Assembly: GCA_002509745.1 (NCBI GenBank)
Contig: DAWK01000024.1
Coordinates: 8,653-30,909, forward strand
DNA length: 22,257 nt
DNA from: Methanobacteriaceae archaeon UBA349
Lineage (GTDB): Archaea > Methanobacteriota > Methanobacteria > Methanobacteriales > Methanobacteriaceae
Direction: 5' to 3'
Made by a program: the position numbers and the translations under genes. Positions 7,855 to 18,306 of the stretch are shown one piece after another; position 1 is the stretch's first letter, and the number at the start of each line of letters is the position of its first letter. The notes beneath the pieces are model-generated. The model was not told where the DNA came from. It saw only the letters and a program-made list of their open reading frames with translations, and did no database searches.

Positions 7855-8484
7855 TTAAATATTTCCTTTTATGTACTGATACCAAGCAATAGTGAAATTG
7901 GCCTCAATTACGGCTGCAATTAACAATAGAATAATAGCAATTCCTAAAAGAATTAATGATTCTGTTAATTGATCTTTTTGATTATTATATACATATTCTA
8001 ATTTTCCCCAAAAAGATCCATACCATGTTTCTTCTATTAGGTCTCTTAAGAAAGTATATACAAAATTAGCCAGTCTAAAACCTGCTCCGCCCGCAATTAT
8101 AAAGCTTATAATTTCAAATATTCCATGAGGAATAGTTAAAAGGATAAAATCTGCAAGGGGTGCTTGTGTAGCAAAATATCCAATGAAAGCCCCATTTATA
8201 AATATAAATATTGCAGTGATAGATCCCAGAGCGATTCCACCAGCAAATAACTTGAGAAGGACCTCTAAATTACTGAAAAAAATTGAAAAAGTTTCTATTT
8301 TTATTTGACCCTCCATAATACTTTTTTTAAATTGCTGTTGAAGTGGAACCATTAAAAAATCAAGTAGGTGCAAATATCCTATAAACATTGATCCAAAAAA
8401 TATGACTGCTGAAAGAGCAAAATACTTTTCGTTATGTTTGTAAATGGCATTTAGTGTACTTTCGTGCCGTTCTTTTTTTACCAT
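7855..8484 (-). CDS. SpoIIM-family (stage II sporulation protein M-like) membrane protein
   Basis: A 209-residue integral membrane protein. Hydrophobic segments are visible near residues 22-42, 78-105, 110-135 and 175-198. The family signature is the stretch IPHGIFEIISFIIAGGAGF, preceded by FINGAFIGYFATQAP. Proteins of this family (COG1300) occur widely in archaea that do not sporulate. Their archaeal function is not known to me, although the bacterial member acts in cell-wall remodelling complexes during engulfment. The ATG at 8484 follows AGAGGAATTGC, a reasonable ribosome site. It lies alone, with about 230 bases before threonine synthase and about 400 bases of non-coding DNA on its upstream side, so context gives no clue to its role. 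Confidence 0.85.
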   Translation of the reverse strand: MVKKERHESTLNAIYKHNEKYFALSAVIFFGSMFIGYLHLLDFLMVPLQQQFKKSIMEGQIKIETFSIFFSNLEVLLKLFAGGIALGSITAIFIFINGAFIGYFATQAPLADFILLTIPHGIFEIISFIIAGGAGFRLANFVYTFLRDLIEETWYGSFWGKLEYVYNNQKDQLTESLILLGIAIILLLIAAVIEANFTIAWYQYIKGNI

Positions 8485-8892
8485 GCAATTCCTCTGTGAT
8501 TTTAATTAATTATATTTAAGACTATTGAATAAAGATAATTATGAAATTTTAGTTATTTAAAATGTTTATTAATTGAATACTTAATCTATTATATTCTATT
8601 ATCACTGTTTATATTATTGTATTTAATTAATAACCTTTTTTGTAATTATTTATATTTAAAAATTTGTTTGATAATTCTTTAATAATTAAATTAAGTGTTT
8701 AATAAATGTTTTAATCTGTTTAAAAATATATAGGCCTTTTTTATTTTAATTAATTCTAAATAATATTTAAATCTAGAACTTCATTTTTTATATTTTAAAA
8801 TAATTAAATTAAAAAAAATTTACAATTAATATAAAAATTTAATTTTAAAATAAATAAAAAATAACTTGGAAAAAATATGAGAAATAGGATGC
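8485..8892. other. AT-rich intergenic region between trpS and the SpoIIM-like gene
   Basis: No reading frame or structured RNA is apparent. The part next to trpS holds a series of A-tracts on the plus strand (T-tracts in the trpS transcript). The rest presumably contains the promoter of the SpoIIM-like gene, but no single TATA box stands out from the background. Confidence 0.6.
8811..8876 (-). terminator. Candidate T-tract terminator of trpS
   Basis: On the minus strand, several runs of five to eight T residues follow the trpS stop codon within 80 bases, without a GC-rich stem. Oligo-T tracts are the usual archaeal termination signal. Confidence 0.35.
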
Positions 8893-9999
<1,107 letters not shown>

Positions 10000-10153
10000 A
10001 TGAATCACCTTATTTAATTATAAAATTGACTTCAATAATTTATTTTTAAATTTATAATAATTTTATTATAATAATGTTTATTTAGTATATTTTTACTAAT
10101 GGATTTAATTAGACCTTATTTTTTTTAAACTTATTTTTTAAAAGAAATATGTA

Positions 10154-10657
10154 TCATGGGCGAACCCATTCTATATTATAATAAGTTATATCTCCTTCTT
10201 CATCCACCACGGCTAGCATAAGATTCTTATTGACTCCATGAGCCACCCTAACATAGCTGGAAAAGTCCATAACATTTAAATCATAGTTTTCGGATATTAC
10301 TCTGACTAAAAAATCAGAATGGCCGTCTCCAGGAGATTTTCCTCTTTCATATAGCCTGAACTCTGACCCGTACTTGAAACCAGTTTTAACTATATATCCT
10401 CTGTTTCTAAGGTCTTTAAAAACCTTGTATTTGCTGTATAAACCCTTTTCTTTTAATAGGGATGTTAATTCATGTAAGGAATATTCTTTTTCTTCTTCAA
10501 AAATGGAAATTTTTCCCTTTTCTAATAAAAATACAGCTTCTATTAATGATAATTCAAGACGATCATTTTCCAACCTTCCAAAATGACTTTTTTGATTTAT
10601 TTTCACGGAGGATGGATTAAATATAGTTACTACATCTTGAGATAATTCAGAACGCAT
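10154..10657 (-). CDS. endA: tRNA-splicing endonuclease (EndA)
   Basis: Cuts introns from pre-tRNAs at bulge-helix-bulge sites. The 167-residue protein is the short, homotetrameric type of archaeal enzyme. The catalytic triad is visible: Tyr103 in FRLYERG, His113 in GHSDFLVRV and Lys144 in VNKNLMLAVV. The spacing Y-10-H-31-K is the same as in the Methanocaldococcus enzyme as I remember it (115, 125, 156). AAGGTGA precedes the ATG by four bases. The gene lies just upstream of trpS. In many euryarchaea tRNA-Trp carries an intron processed by this enzyme, so the pairing may be more than chance. Confidence 0.95.
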   Translation of the reverse strand: MRSELSQDVVTIFNPSSVKINQKSHFGRLENDRLELSLIEAVFLLEKGKISIFEEEKEYSLHELTSLLKEKGLYSKYKVFKDLRNRGYIVKTGFKYGSEFRLYERGKSPGDGHSDFLVRVISENYDLNVMDFSSYVRVAHGVNKNLMLAVVDEEGDITYYNIEWVRP

Positions 10658-10785
10658 TTATTCACCTTTAAAATATAATTAGATGATTATATATCATTAT
10701 TAAACAAAAATGTCAAATTTAAGCATTTAAAATATTAAAATGGTTAGGATTATAAAACATTTATAAATTCAAAACATTTTATTTG

Positions 10786-10809
10786 ATTTATAATCTAATT
10801 TATAATCTT
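10786..10809. repeat. 12-base tandem repeat, two copies
   Basis: ATTTATAATCTA is followed at once by ATTTATAATCTT, in the 197-base gap between the hexuloisomerase stop and the EndA start. On the minus strand each unit looks like a weak TATA element (GATTATAAAT), so it may be a doubled promoter element for EndA. It could also be chance in AT-rich DNA. Confidence 0.35.
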
Positions 10810-10854
10810 TAATTTGTTTTAATTGTATATGTTGTTCATTTCTTTAAGATTTGC

Positions 10855-11439
10855 TTACTCTATTATAGCATGCCTTTTTTTAAGGTCTTGTTCTTTTTTA
10901 CCTAGAAGTGCCATGAATTCGGCTATCAGGCCATCCAGAAACAAGTGAGTACTGTCTTCGAATAGAGTTCCCATAGGAGTTAGATCATCGTAATTACCTT
11001 TTAAAACATTGGAAGTGTAATGTTTCCATGGTTCCTTTGTTTTACTATCAATACTTATTACCACATTAAGTAACTTACTTAAAGTTGATTCTAGGTTAGC
11101 AGTTATTCCTATTACACTTGCACCCACATCTTTAGAAGTTTCAGCAGCTAAAGTAACGGTTTTTGTTTCTCCAGAACCAGATATGGCGATTAAACAGTCG
11201 CTATCTTTAATAGCAGGGGTGGTTACATCACCTACTACATACACGGTGAAACCGAGGTGCATTAAACGCATGGCAAACATTTTACCTACTAATTCAGAGC
11301 GACCAGTACCTACAATAAACACACAGTCTGAATTTATAATGGTTTCAATCATTTGAGAGACTTGTTCTTCCTCAATCTTGTTAATAACAGCCAGTGCATG
11401 TCTGGTAATTTCTTCAGTTGTTTTTTTTATGATTTCCAT
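10855..11439 (-). CDS. hxlB: 6-phospho-3-hexuloisomerase (SIS domain)
   Basis: Interconverts 3-hexulose 6-phosphate and fructose 6-phosphate. With hexulose-phosphate synthase this forms the archaeal ribulose monophosphate route, which makes pentoses for nucleotides and can handle formaldehyde. The 194-residue protein is a single SIS domain: VGTGRSELVGKMFAMRLMHLG near residues 43-63, the phosphosugar-binding ISGSGET, and GITANLESTLSKL. The C-terminal DSTHLFLDGLIAEFM resembles other PHI enzymes. AAGTGA stands five bases before the ATG, a modest ribosome site. The partner synthase (hxlA) is not in this window; in methanogens it is often fused to a formaldehyde-activating enzyme elsewhere. The F420-NADP reductase gene lies 71 bases upstream on the same strand. 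Confidence 0.9.
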   Translation of the reverse strand: MEIIKKTTEEITRHALAVINKIEEEQVSQMIETIINSDCVFIVGTGRSELVGKMFAMRLMHLGFTVYVVGDVTTPAIKDSDCLIAISGSGETKTVTLAAETSKDVGASVIGITANLESTLSKLLNVVISIDSKTKEPWKHYTSNVLKGNYDDLTPMGTLFEDSTHLFLDGLIAEFMALLGKKEQDLKKRHAIIE

Positions 11440-11510
11440 TTTTTCACTTGATTAGGATTTATTTAATGCTCAGAACTAATAAATAAATGGTTTATGTCTA
11501 AATATTCTAT

Positions 11511-12182
11511 TTAAAGACCTGTAATTCTAATACCGGCTAATCTGGTTTTGTTTCTAATATTTAAATTTATTAAAAGAGGAGTAATTTTTTCTACAATACG
11601 GGCATTTTCCAGAGGCCCGCAATCAATAGATTTAACACCAGGTATTTTTTCAGCTAACTCCATTACAATGGTTTTAGATTCAGAATCGTCTCCAGATATT
11701 AGACAATCGCATTTTACATCTTCTTTAATATTGGTTAAACTGGCAGAACTCACATTGTTAAATGCTGAAACTACAATGGTGTTTTTATCCTTTAAAATTT
11801 CGGCAGTTCTCTCTGCCGCAGATCCTTCCCATAAATCTATGTATCTGGTGCTCTTACCACCCACGCATGTTTCTAGTGGCACGGTTGCATCAACCAGGAT
11901 TTTTCCTTCTAAATAATCTTTTATACTATTAAGTGTAATTTTCTGAGCTTGTAGGGGAACGGTTAATATTACTATATCTCCCTGAGCAGCAGCGTCCTGA
12001 TTGGTCATCCCCTGGATACAATCAAGTTCTTCACCCTTAAGCATATTATGAATGACGTTAACACTATTTTCAGCTTTTTTAATATCTCGGGATCCTAAAA
12101 GAACCTTTTCTCCTGATTTTGCAAATCTCAATGCCAGTCCAAATCCTTGATCCCCGGTTCCACCTATTATAGCCACTTTCAT
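11511..12182 (-). CDS. fno: F420H2:NADP oxidoreductase (NADPH-dependent F420 reductase)
   Basis: Transfers hydride between reduced coenzyme F420 and NADP, supplying NADPH for biosynthesis in methanogens. The 223-residue protein starts with the dinucleotide-binding MKVAIIGGTGDQGFGLALRFA, followed by the NADP-selective LLGSRD. VLTVPLQAQ-like (ILTVPLQAQKITL) and DATVPL segments line the cofactor site, and VVSAFNNVSSASL is characteristic of Fno. TTGGTGA lies four bases before the ATG. It is followed by hexuloisomerase 71 bases downstream. A 220-base AT-rich gap upstream probably holds the promoter. The presence of this enzyme is one of the better signs that the host is an F420-using methanogen. 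Confidence 0.94.
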   Translation of the reverse strand: MKVAIIGGTGDQGFGLALRFAKSGEKVLLGSRDIKKAENSVNVIHNMLKGEELDCIQGMTNQDAAAQGDIVILTVPLQAQKITLNSIKDYLEGKILVDATVPLETCVGGKSTRYIDLWEGSAAERTAEILKDKNTIVVSAFNNVSSASLTNIKEDVKCDCLISGDDSESKTIVMELAEKIPGVKSIDCGPLENARIVEKITPLLINLNIRNKTRLAGIRITGL

Positions 12183-12404
12183 TTTTTCACCAATTTAAAA
12201 ATAATGATATAAGAATAATTATCATATAATGATTTAATTTCATATTATAAAAATTAATATAATAATTGTTTGATAAGAATATCTAAATGAATTTTATTTA
12301 AAATTAACTATTAATATTTATCTTAAATTATTTTTAATTCAATAAATATTATTTTCAGCAGAAATTAAGCTTGTTATTTGATTATTTAAATCAAGATCCT
12401 TAAT

Positions 12405-13154
12405 TTAGATTTTATTTTTCAAGAACCTTAGACTTTCTAAAACTTCTTCTCTATTTTTAACTTCTATAGTTAAAACACCATTATAATTTATTTTATTAAG
12501 ATTTTCAACTAGATTATCAAAGTCAATAGTTCCCTTACCCAGTGCTTCGTGATTATCAAAAGATCCATCATTATCTGACAAGTGTATATGCCTTAAACGG
12601 TCAGATTTAACCATTTCTTCAGCTGAAAATCCAGTATTATGGGCGTGACCAACATCTAATGTCATGAATACTCCTAATTCTTCAACAAGATCATTAAGTT
12701 GGTTTATATCTTTAAATAAGTAACCTTCCATGTCAGGCATGTTTTCCACACACATTTTTATTCCTATTTCATCAGCATAATCAGCACATTCACGCAATGA
12801 GTTGAAATTGTTCTCTATAATTTTTTCTTGGAATATTCTGGCCAGAAATGGAACTTGACCGGGATGCACCACTACAATATTTGCATTTAATTTATGGGCC
12901 AAATTAATAGATTTTTTAACCTGTTCTATAGATGCCTTTCTAATGGATTCATTGGGAGATGCCAGATTCATATCTGATATGGGGCTATGTAATGTTGTTT
13001 TTATAGTGTAGGATTCAAATATTTCACTTTGAACTTCATTTAAAGGATATTCATTGATTATTTCACAGTAATCTACCTTTAAATCTTCTAAAAATGGTAA
13101 AATATCCTCCAATGGATTTGGATAAAGTGCAAGTGTGGAAACTCCAATTTTCAT
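12405..13154 (-). CDS. TIM-barrel sugar phosphate isomerase/epimerase-like protein (AP endonuclease 2 family)
   Basis: A 249-residue TIM barrel of the xylose-isomerase-like superfamily (COG1082 type). The metal-site motifs are all visible: HSPISDMN, VVVHPGQ, CVENMPD, TLDVGHAHN, HIHLSDNDG, GKGTIDF and TIEVK at the last strand. These positions supply the histidine and acidic ligands for divalent metals in the superfamily, so an active enzyme is likely, but the substrate cannot be told from sequence. DNA repair endonuclease IV is an alternative, yet this protein is shorter than typical Nfo and lacks its DNA-binding loops as far as I can judge. GAGAG before the ATG is a weak ribosome site. It stands 121 bases downstream of the PINA-type gene, with a TATA-like box and a dyad between them suggesting its own promoter. 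Confidence 0.85.
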   Translation of the reverse strand: MKIGVSTLALYPNPLEDILPFLEDLKVDYCEIINEYPLNEVQSEIFESYTIKTTLHSPISDMNLASPNESIRKASIEQVKKSINLAHKLNANIVVVHPGQVPFLARIFQEKIIENNFNSLRECADYADEIGIKMCVENMPDMEGYLFKDINQLNDLVEELGVFMTLDVGHAHNTGFSAEEMVKSDRLRHIHLSDNDGSFDNHEALGKGTIDFDNLVENLNKINYNGVLTIEVKNREEVLESLRFLKNKI

Positions 13155-13205
13155 TTTAATCTCTCTAACTTTTAAAATTATTATAATACTATAATATATG
13201 TTATA

Positions 13206-13222
13206 ATGGCACTAAATGCCAT
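13206..13222 (-). promoter_or_regulatory. Dyad ATGGCA-N5-TGCCAT upstream of the TIM-barrel gene
   Basis: A perfect 6-bp inverted repeat with a five-base spacer. It stands just where transcription should begin if the TATA-like TTTTATAAAAC upstream (plus-strand 13230-13240) is used. A repressor bound here could block initiation. No T-run follows, so it is not a clear terminator of the preceding gene. Confidence 0.35.
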
Positions 13223-13275
13223 CAGTAATGTTTTATAAAAGGAATATCCGTATTTAATCAATAAAAAGAATTTTT

Positions 13276-15132
<1,857 letters not shown>

Positions 15133-15543
15133 TTACCTCTCCCCATAAATTTCTTTTGGCTCAAAAATTTTCTTCCCAATTTTTTCAAACTTTTCTGTAT
15201 CATTTAATTTATCCAAATCATCTAAATCAATTTTTCTGTAAAAACATGAATAGTAACCTGTGTGACAGGCTCCACCTTCTTGTTTGACTTTTAAAAGGAT
15301 GGCATCCTCGTCGCAATCAACCCTAACTTCTTCTACAAACTGGATATGGCCTGAACTTTCGCCTTTTAACCAGAGCTTATTACGCGATGTGCTCCAATAA
15401 TGGGCTTTTTTAGTCTCTAAAGTTTTCTTTAACGCTTCTTTATTCATATAAGCAACCATAAGAACTTCTGAAGTTTTAAAATCTTGAGATATGGCAATGA
15501 TCAAATTTTGACCATTAATATTGTGTTTAAAATTTAATGGAAT
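15133..15543 (-). CDS. hisI: Phosphoribosyl-AMP cyclohydrolase, probably with an AUU start
   Basis: Opens the adenine ring of phosphoribosyl-AMP, the third step of histidine synthesis. The zinc- and magnesium-binding motifs are intact: [10 protein letters not shown] and [13 protein letters not shown]. The first ordinary start codon is TTG at 15504, which gives a 123-residue protein lacking the conserved N-terminal strand. Upstream the same frame reads [21 protein letters not shown], as HisI proteins should begin, and it is closed by TGA at 15558-15556. No ATG, GTG or TTG occurs between that stop and 15504. GAGGAG (15552-15557) stands eight bases before ATT at 15543 and five before another ATT at 15546. 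I therefore propose an AUU start, giving 136 residues. It lies between hisS and the PINA-type gene. Confidence 0.9.
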   Translation of the reverse strand: MPLNFKHNINGQNLIIAISQDFKTSEVLMVAYMNKEALKKTLETKKAHYWSTSRNKLWLKGESSGHIQFVEEVRVDCDEDAILLKVKQEGGACHTGYYSCFYRKIDLDDLDKLNDTEKFEKIGKKIFEPKEIYGER

Positions 15544-15551
15544 AATAACTT

Positions 15552-15557
15552 CTCCTC
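15552..15557 (-). promoter_or_regulatory. Shine-Dalgarno that sets the AUU start of hisI
   Basis: GAGGAG is the strongest ribosome site near hisI. It is 48 bases upstream of the TTG at 15504, too far to serve it, but ideally placed for ATT codons at 15546 or 15543. Confidence 0.65.
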
Positions 15558-15573
15558 AATTAACTTTTTATTT

Positions 15574-15597
15574 ACAGTAACTATCAACAGTAACTAT
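15574..15597. repeat. 11-base direct repeat between hisS and hisI
   Basis: ACAGTAACTAT occurs at 15574-15584 and again at 15587-15597, a 13-base period, in the short gap between the hisS stop and the hisI ribosome site. The sequence is less AT-biased than its surroundings. It could be a protein or RNA-level control site. Confidence 0.4.
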
Positions 15598-15607
15598 TTA
15601 TTCTGAG

Positions 15608-16918
15608 TTAGAGTGTTTTTGAAATGTGTTCAACTATATTTTCTACTAGGATAAACTCTTGATTTCCGGTTTCCATGTCTTTAAGAGTTATATTTCCTTC
15701 TAAAAGATCCCTTTCTCCCACCAATATTACATATCTGGCTTTTAAGTGGTTGGCAAAGGAAAGAATTTTTTTGAATTTTCGTCGGCCCAAATCAACTTCA
15801 GTGGAAATACCTGCACTTCTGAGTTTTTGTGCAATTTCAAATGATTTTGATCTAGTTGCATCAGATATTGGTGCTACAAATACATCTGTAGCTCCATTAG
15901 TGGTAGAAACTTTTTCCTCAAACATAAGAGCATTCATTAAACGATCAAATCCAAAGGCAAACCCAGTTGACTCTATTTTTTCCCCGCCAAATGTTTCAAT
16001 AATGTTGTAGGTTCCCCCACCACAAATTTGTTTCTGTGCTCCTAATTGTGGGACGTAAACTTCAAAAACCATTCCGGAGTAATAGTCTAAACCTCTGGCA
16101 ATTCCTAAATTGATTACTACATTGTTATTTTCTTTATCTCCAATGTTATCAATTCCAAAATCATTTAATGTATTTAAAAGGGCTGAGAATTCTTCAAGGG
16201 CTTCTAAAACAAGTTTTTTATCAGAAATTTGTTCTCTGACTTTATCTAATACTTCTGAGCCGCCTTTCATATCAATAATCATTAAAAGGATACCAGTGGT
16301 CTTATCATCCATTTCTATTTTATGGAGATAATTTTGAAGACCATATTCGTCTCCTTTATCAATTAAAGCCATTATTTGATCTTGATCTGTTCCTTCTACC
16401 TGGGCCTCTTTTAATAGTCCCCTTAAAATTCCTAAATGGCCCACATGGATTTCATATCCTTCCAGGCCAAGTTCTTCTAATGATTGAGATGCCAGGGCAA
16501 TGACTTCTGCATCAGCTTCCGGGGTTTTCCCTCCAATCATTTCGCAACCAAACTGCCAGAACTGACGATATCTTCCTTTTTGCGGCCTTTCGTATCGAAA
16601 ACAGCTTCCATAATAATACATTTTAATGGGTTTTGGAGATTTTTGCATTTCATTCATGAAAACACGAGCTACAGGGGCTGTGATTTCAGGGCGAAGTGTC
16701 AGTTCCCTTTCACTTTTGTCTTTAAAGTTGTAAAGTTGATCTACAATTTCCTCTCCAGATTTCTTGGTAAAAAGTGATAAATCTTCAAATAAAGGAGTTT
16801 TTATCTCCTGATAAGCATAAGTTTCAAAAACCTTCTTTAAAGTAGATTCTACTTGTTTTCGTTGTTTCATTTCTTCAAAGAGGAAATCTCTTGTTCCTCG
16901 CGGTTTTGATAATTCCAT
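15608..16918 (-). CDS. hisS: Histidyl-tRNA synthetase
   Basis: A class II synthetase that charges tRNA-His. The 436-residue protein begins with PRGTRDFL and contains motif 2, FRYERPQKGRYRQFWQFGCE, the histidine-specific LDYYSGMVFEVY, and motif 3, GFAFGFDRLMNAL. The C-terminal anticodon-binding domain includes VDLGRRKFKKILSFANHLKARY and the ILVGERDL strand. GGAGGAA precedes the ATG by seven bases. It is the first gene of an apparent hisS-hisI-PINA unit: the gap to hisI is about 60 bases and hisI abuts the PINA-type gene. Pairing an aminoacylation gene with a biosynthetic gene for the same amino acid makes sense for shared regulation. Confidence 0.97.
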   Translation of the reverse strand: MELSKPRGTRDFLFEEMKQRKQVESTLKKVFETYAYQEIKTPLFEDLSLFTKKSGEEIVDQLYNFKDKSERELTLRPEITAPVARVFMNEMQKSPKPIKMYYYGSCFRYERPQKGRYRQFWQFGCEMIGGKTPEADAEVIALASQSLEELGLEGYEIHVGHLGILRGLLKEAQVEGTDQDQIMALIDKGDEYGLQNYLHKIEMDDKTTGILLMIIDMKGGSEVLDKVREQISDKKLVLEALEEFSALLNTLNDFGIDNIGDKENNNVVINLGIARGLDYYSGMVFEVYVPQLGAQKQICGGGTYNIIETFGGEKIESTGFAFGFDRLMNALMFEEKVSTTNGATDVFVAPISDATRSKSFEIAQKLRSAGISTEVDLGRRKFKKILSFANHLKARYVILVGERDLLEGNITLKDMETGNQEFILVENIVEHISKTL

Positions 16919-17225
16919 TAAATTCTTCCTCCAGAGGATAAATTTGATAAGTTTATTAAATTTAATTATTTTATAATATTTTTTTTAATTTTATTCTTTT
17001 AATACAATAAACAATTTGAACTTAAAAGAATATAATGATTTAGCTGTTTAATGGGATATAAATTTCTGTAGGAAAATATTTAGCAATAAATAATGGCTTT
17101 AATAGATTAATATAGTCTGGAATTAGGGATATTGTACCCAAACTTCACAATCATCCTTAAAATAAACTTATTATTAATTTATTGAATAGAATATTAATTA
17201 ATTTAAATGAATAATCAGTATTTGA
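16919..17225. other. Intergenic region between HARP and hisS
   Basis: About 305 bases, AT-rich at its ends, without a credible gene. The stretch 17113-17160 is less AT-rich than its surroundings, but I find no fold or frame in it. It presumably holds the hisS promoter and the end of the HARP transcript. Confidence 0.55.
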
Positions 17226-17888
17226 TTACTCATAATATTTTAAATATTCTTTTAACATTTTAGGAAATGAATTAGCATTTAAAAATCTAAGTCCCAATCT
17301 TTCGGCCCAGACCCTAATTCCATCATCAGCAGCCACTACACCAGCACCTAATTCCTTAGCTAGAAGCAGTACATCAAGATCGGGGGCACTGTCCAGAGTT
17401 CCTTTTCTAAGTGCAGCCCGGTATTTTTTTCGGAAGTCTTTTATGGCTTTTCCAATGATTTCCATTTCTATTTTGTTCTTTTCTTCCCCACGAGAGGTCA
17501 TTACCATGGATTCCATTGCTGCTTCCCATATTGCTGTTTCAGAAGTTTTCATTCCTTTATTCATCCTCTCTCTCATGTCCTGTACATATTCAAAGAAAAT
17601 TTCTGAGGGAATCTGAGTATCATATCTATTAGGAGTTTTTTTAACAATCCATGTTTCGGCCTTTACCATCACTTCTTCAGGACATTCATAGCGGGCCATG
17701 TAATCTGAAAACTCTTTATAAGTTACTGGGGGCATGTGGCAACTGATATTGAGTTTTATTCTGGACCTGGCCAGTAAATCTAGCATTACATCAACTGATT
17801 TTGTCAAATCACCATTTCCCATGTCATCTCTTAATACATTATCTGTAAAAGCAGTTGTATCCAGAACAAATCTCTGTTTTGCAAGCAA
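17226..17888 (-). CDS. HARP-type PIN nuclease (RNA-free RNase P homologue; 'RNA ligase partner' family)
   Basis: A 220-residue PIN-domain protein of the family first named RNA ligase partner (COG1458) and later HARP, homologues of the Aquifex RNase P that cleave tRNA 5' leaders without RNA. Family hallmarks are FVLDTTAFTD with D10 and D16, the helical insert with YRAALRKGTLDSAPDLDVLLLA (D166, D170, D172), and VVAADDGIRVWAERLG (D188, D189). The match to the Aquifex protein in the last two segments is strong as I remember that sequence. The start is TTG at 17888 with GGGGAG upstream. Archaea with HARP generally also have RNA-based RNase P, and L7Ae, one of its subunits, is in this window, so HARP is probably not the main tRNA 5' processing enzyme here. 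The gene appears monocistronic, divergent from aroE. Confidence 0.9.
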   Translation of the reverse strand: MLAKQRFVLDTTAFTDNVLRDDMGNGDLTKSVDVMLDLLARSRIKLNISCHMPPVTYKEFSDYMARYECPEEVMVKAETWIVKKTPNRYDTQIPSEIFFEYVQDMRERMNKGMKTSETAIWEAAMESMVMTSRGEEKNKIEMEIIGKAIKDFRKKYRAALRKGTLDSAPDLDVLLLAKELGAGVVAADDGIRVWAERLGLRFLNANSFPKMLKEYLKYYE

Positions 17889-18306
17889 AATTTCACACTC
17901 CCCTAAAGTTCCCCTAAAACATATTAATTTTTATAATCTGGTCTAGATCAAATAGGTGCATTGACTCTAACTAAACCAAAATATCCATATGGGATTAGTT
18001 TATAATCAATATTTACTAAGATTAACTCAATTAGTATTTGATTTCAAATTTATTTAAGTTCTAACACTAATTTTATCTAAAAATAGATTAATATAATTAA
18101 TGGTACTCTAATTAATGATGGGACTTTTAAAATATGGGTTAATAAATATTTTTATACAATTATTTTAGAAAATCAACTAAAATAGACAGATTAAGTAGAA
18201 TAATTATAAAAATTATAAACTAATATTAATTATAATTAATTAGGGGATTAATCTGATAATTAGTTAATTATAATTAAATCTAGGACTAATTGGAGAATGG
18301 GAAGAT
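17889..18306. other. Divergent intergenic region between HARP and aroE
   Basis: About 420 bases with no credible gene. It should contain both divergent promoters. Near aroE the palindrome TTAATTATAATTAA occurs twice (18226-18239 and 18264-18277), with centres 38 bases apart. Confidence 0.6.
18226..18277 (+). repeat. Two identical 14-bp AT palindromes upstream of aroE
   Basis: TTAATTATAATTAA is present at 18226-18239 and 18264-18277; the first extends to 16 bp. They lie 30-81 bases before the aroE ATG, where TBP and regulators would bind. The all-AT composition in AT-rich DNA weakens the case for function. Confidence 0.3.

Noticed and set aside
10009-10153. Tryptophan-repressor (TGTACA) operator before trpS
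   Set aside because: No TGTACA occurs in the gap.
12405-13154. DNA repair endonuclease IV
   Set aside because: The protein shares the metal-site fold, but is shorter and its motifs fit the broader sugar isomerase/epimerase group better.
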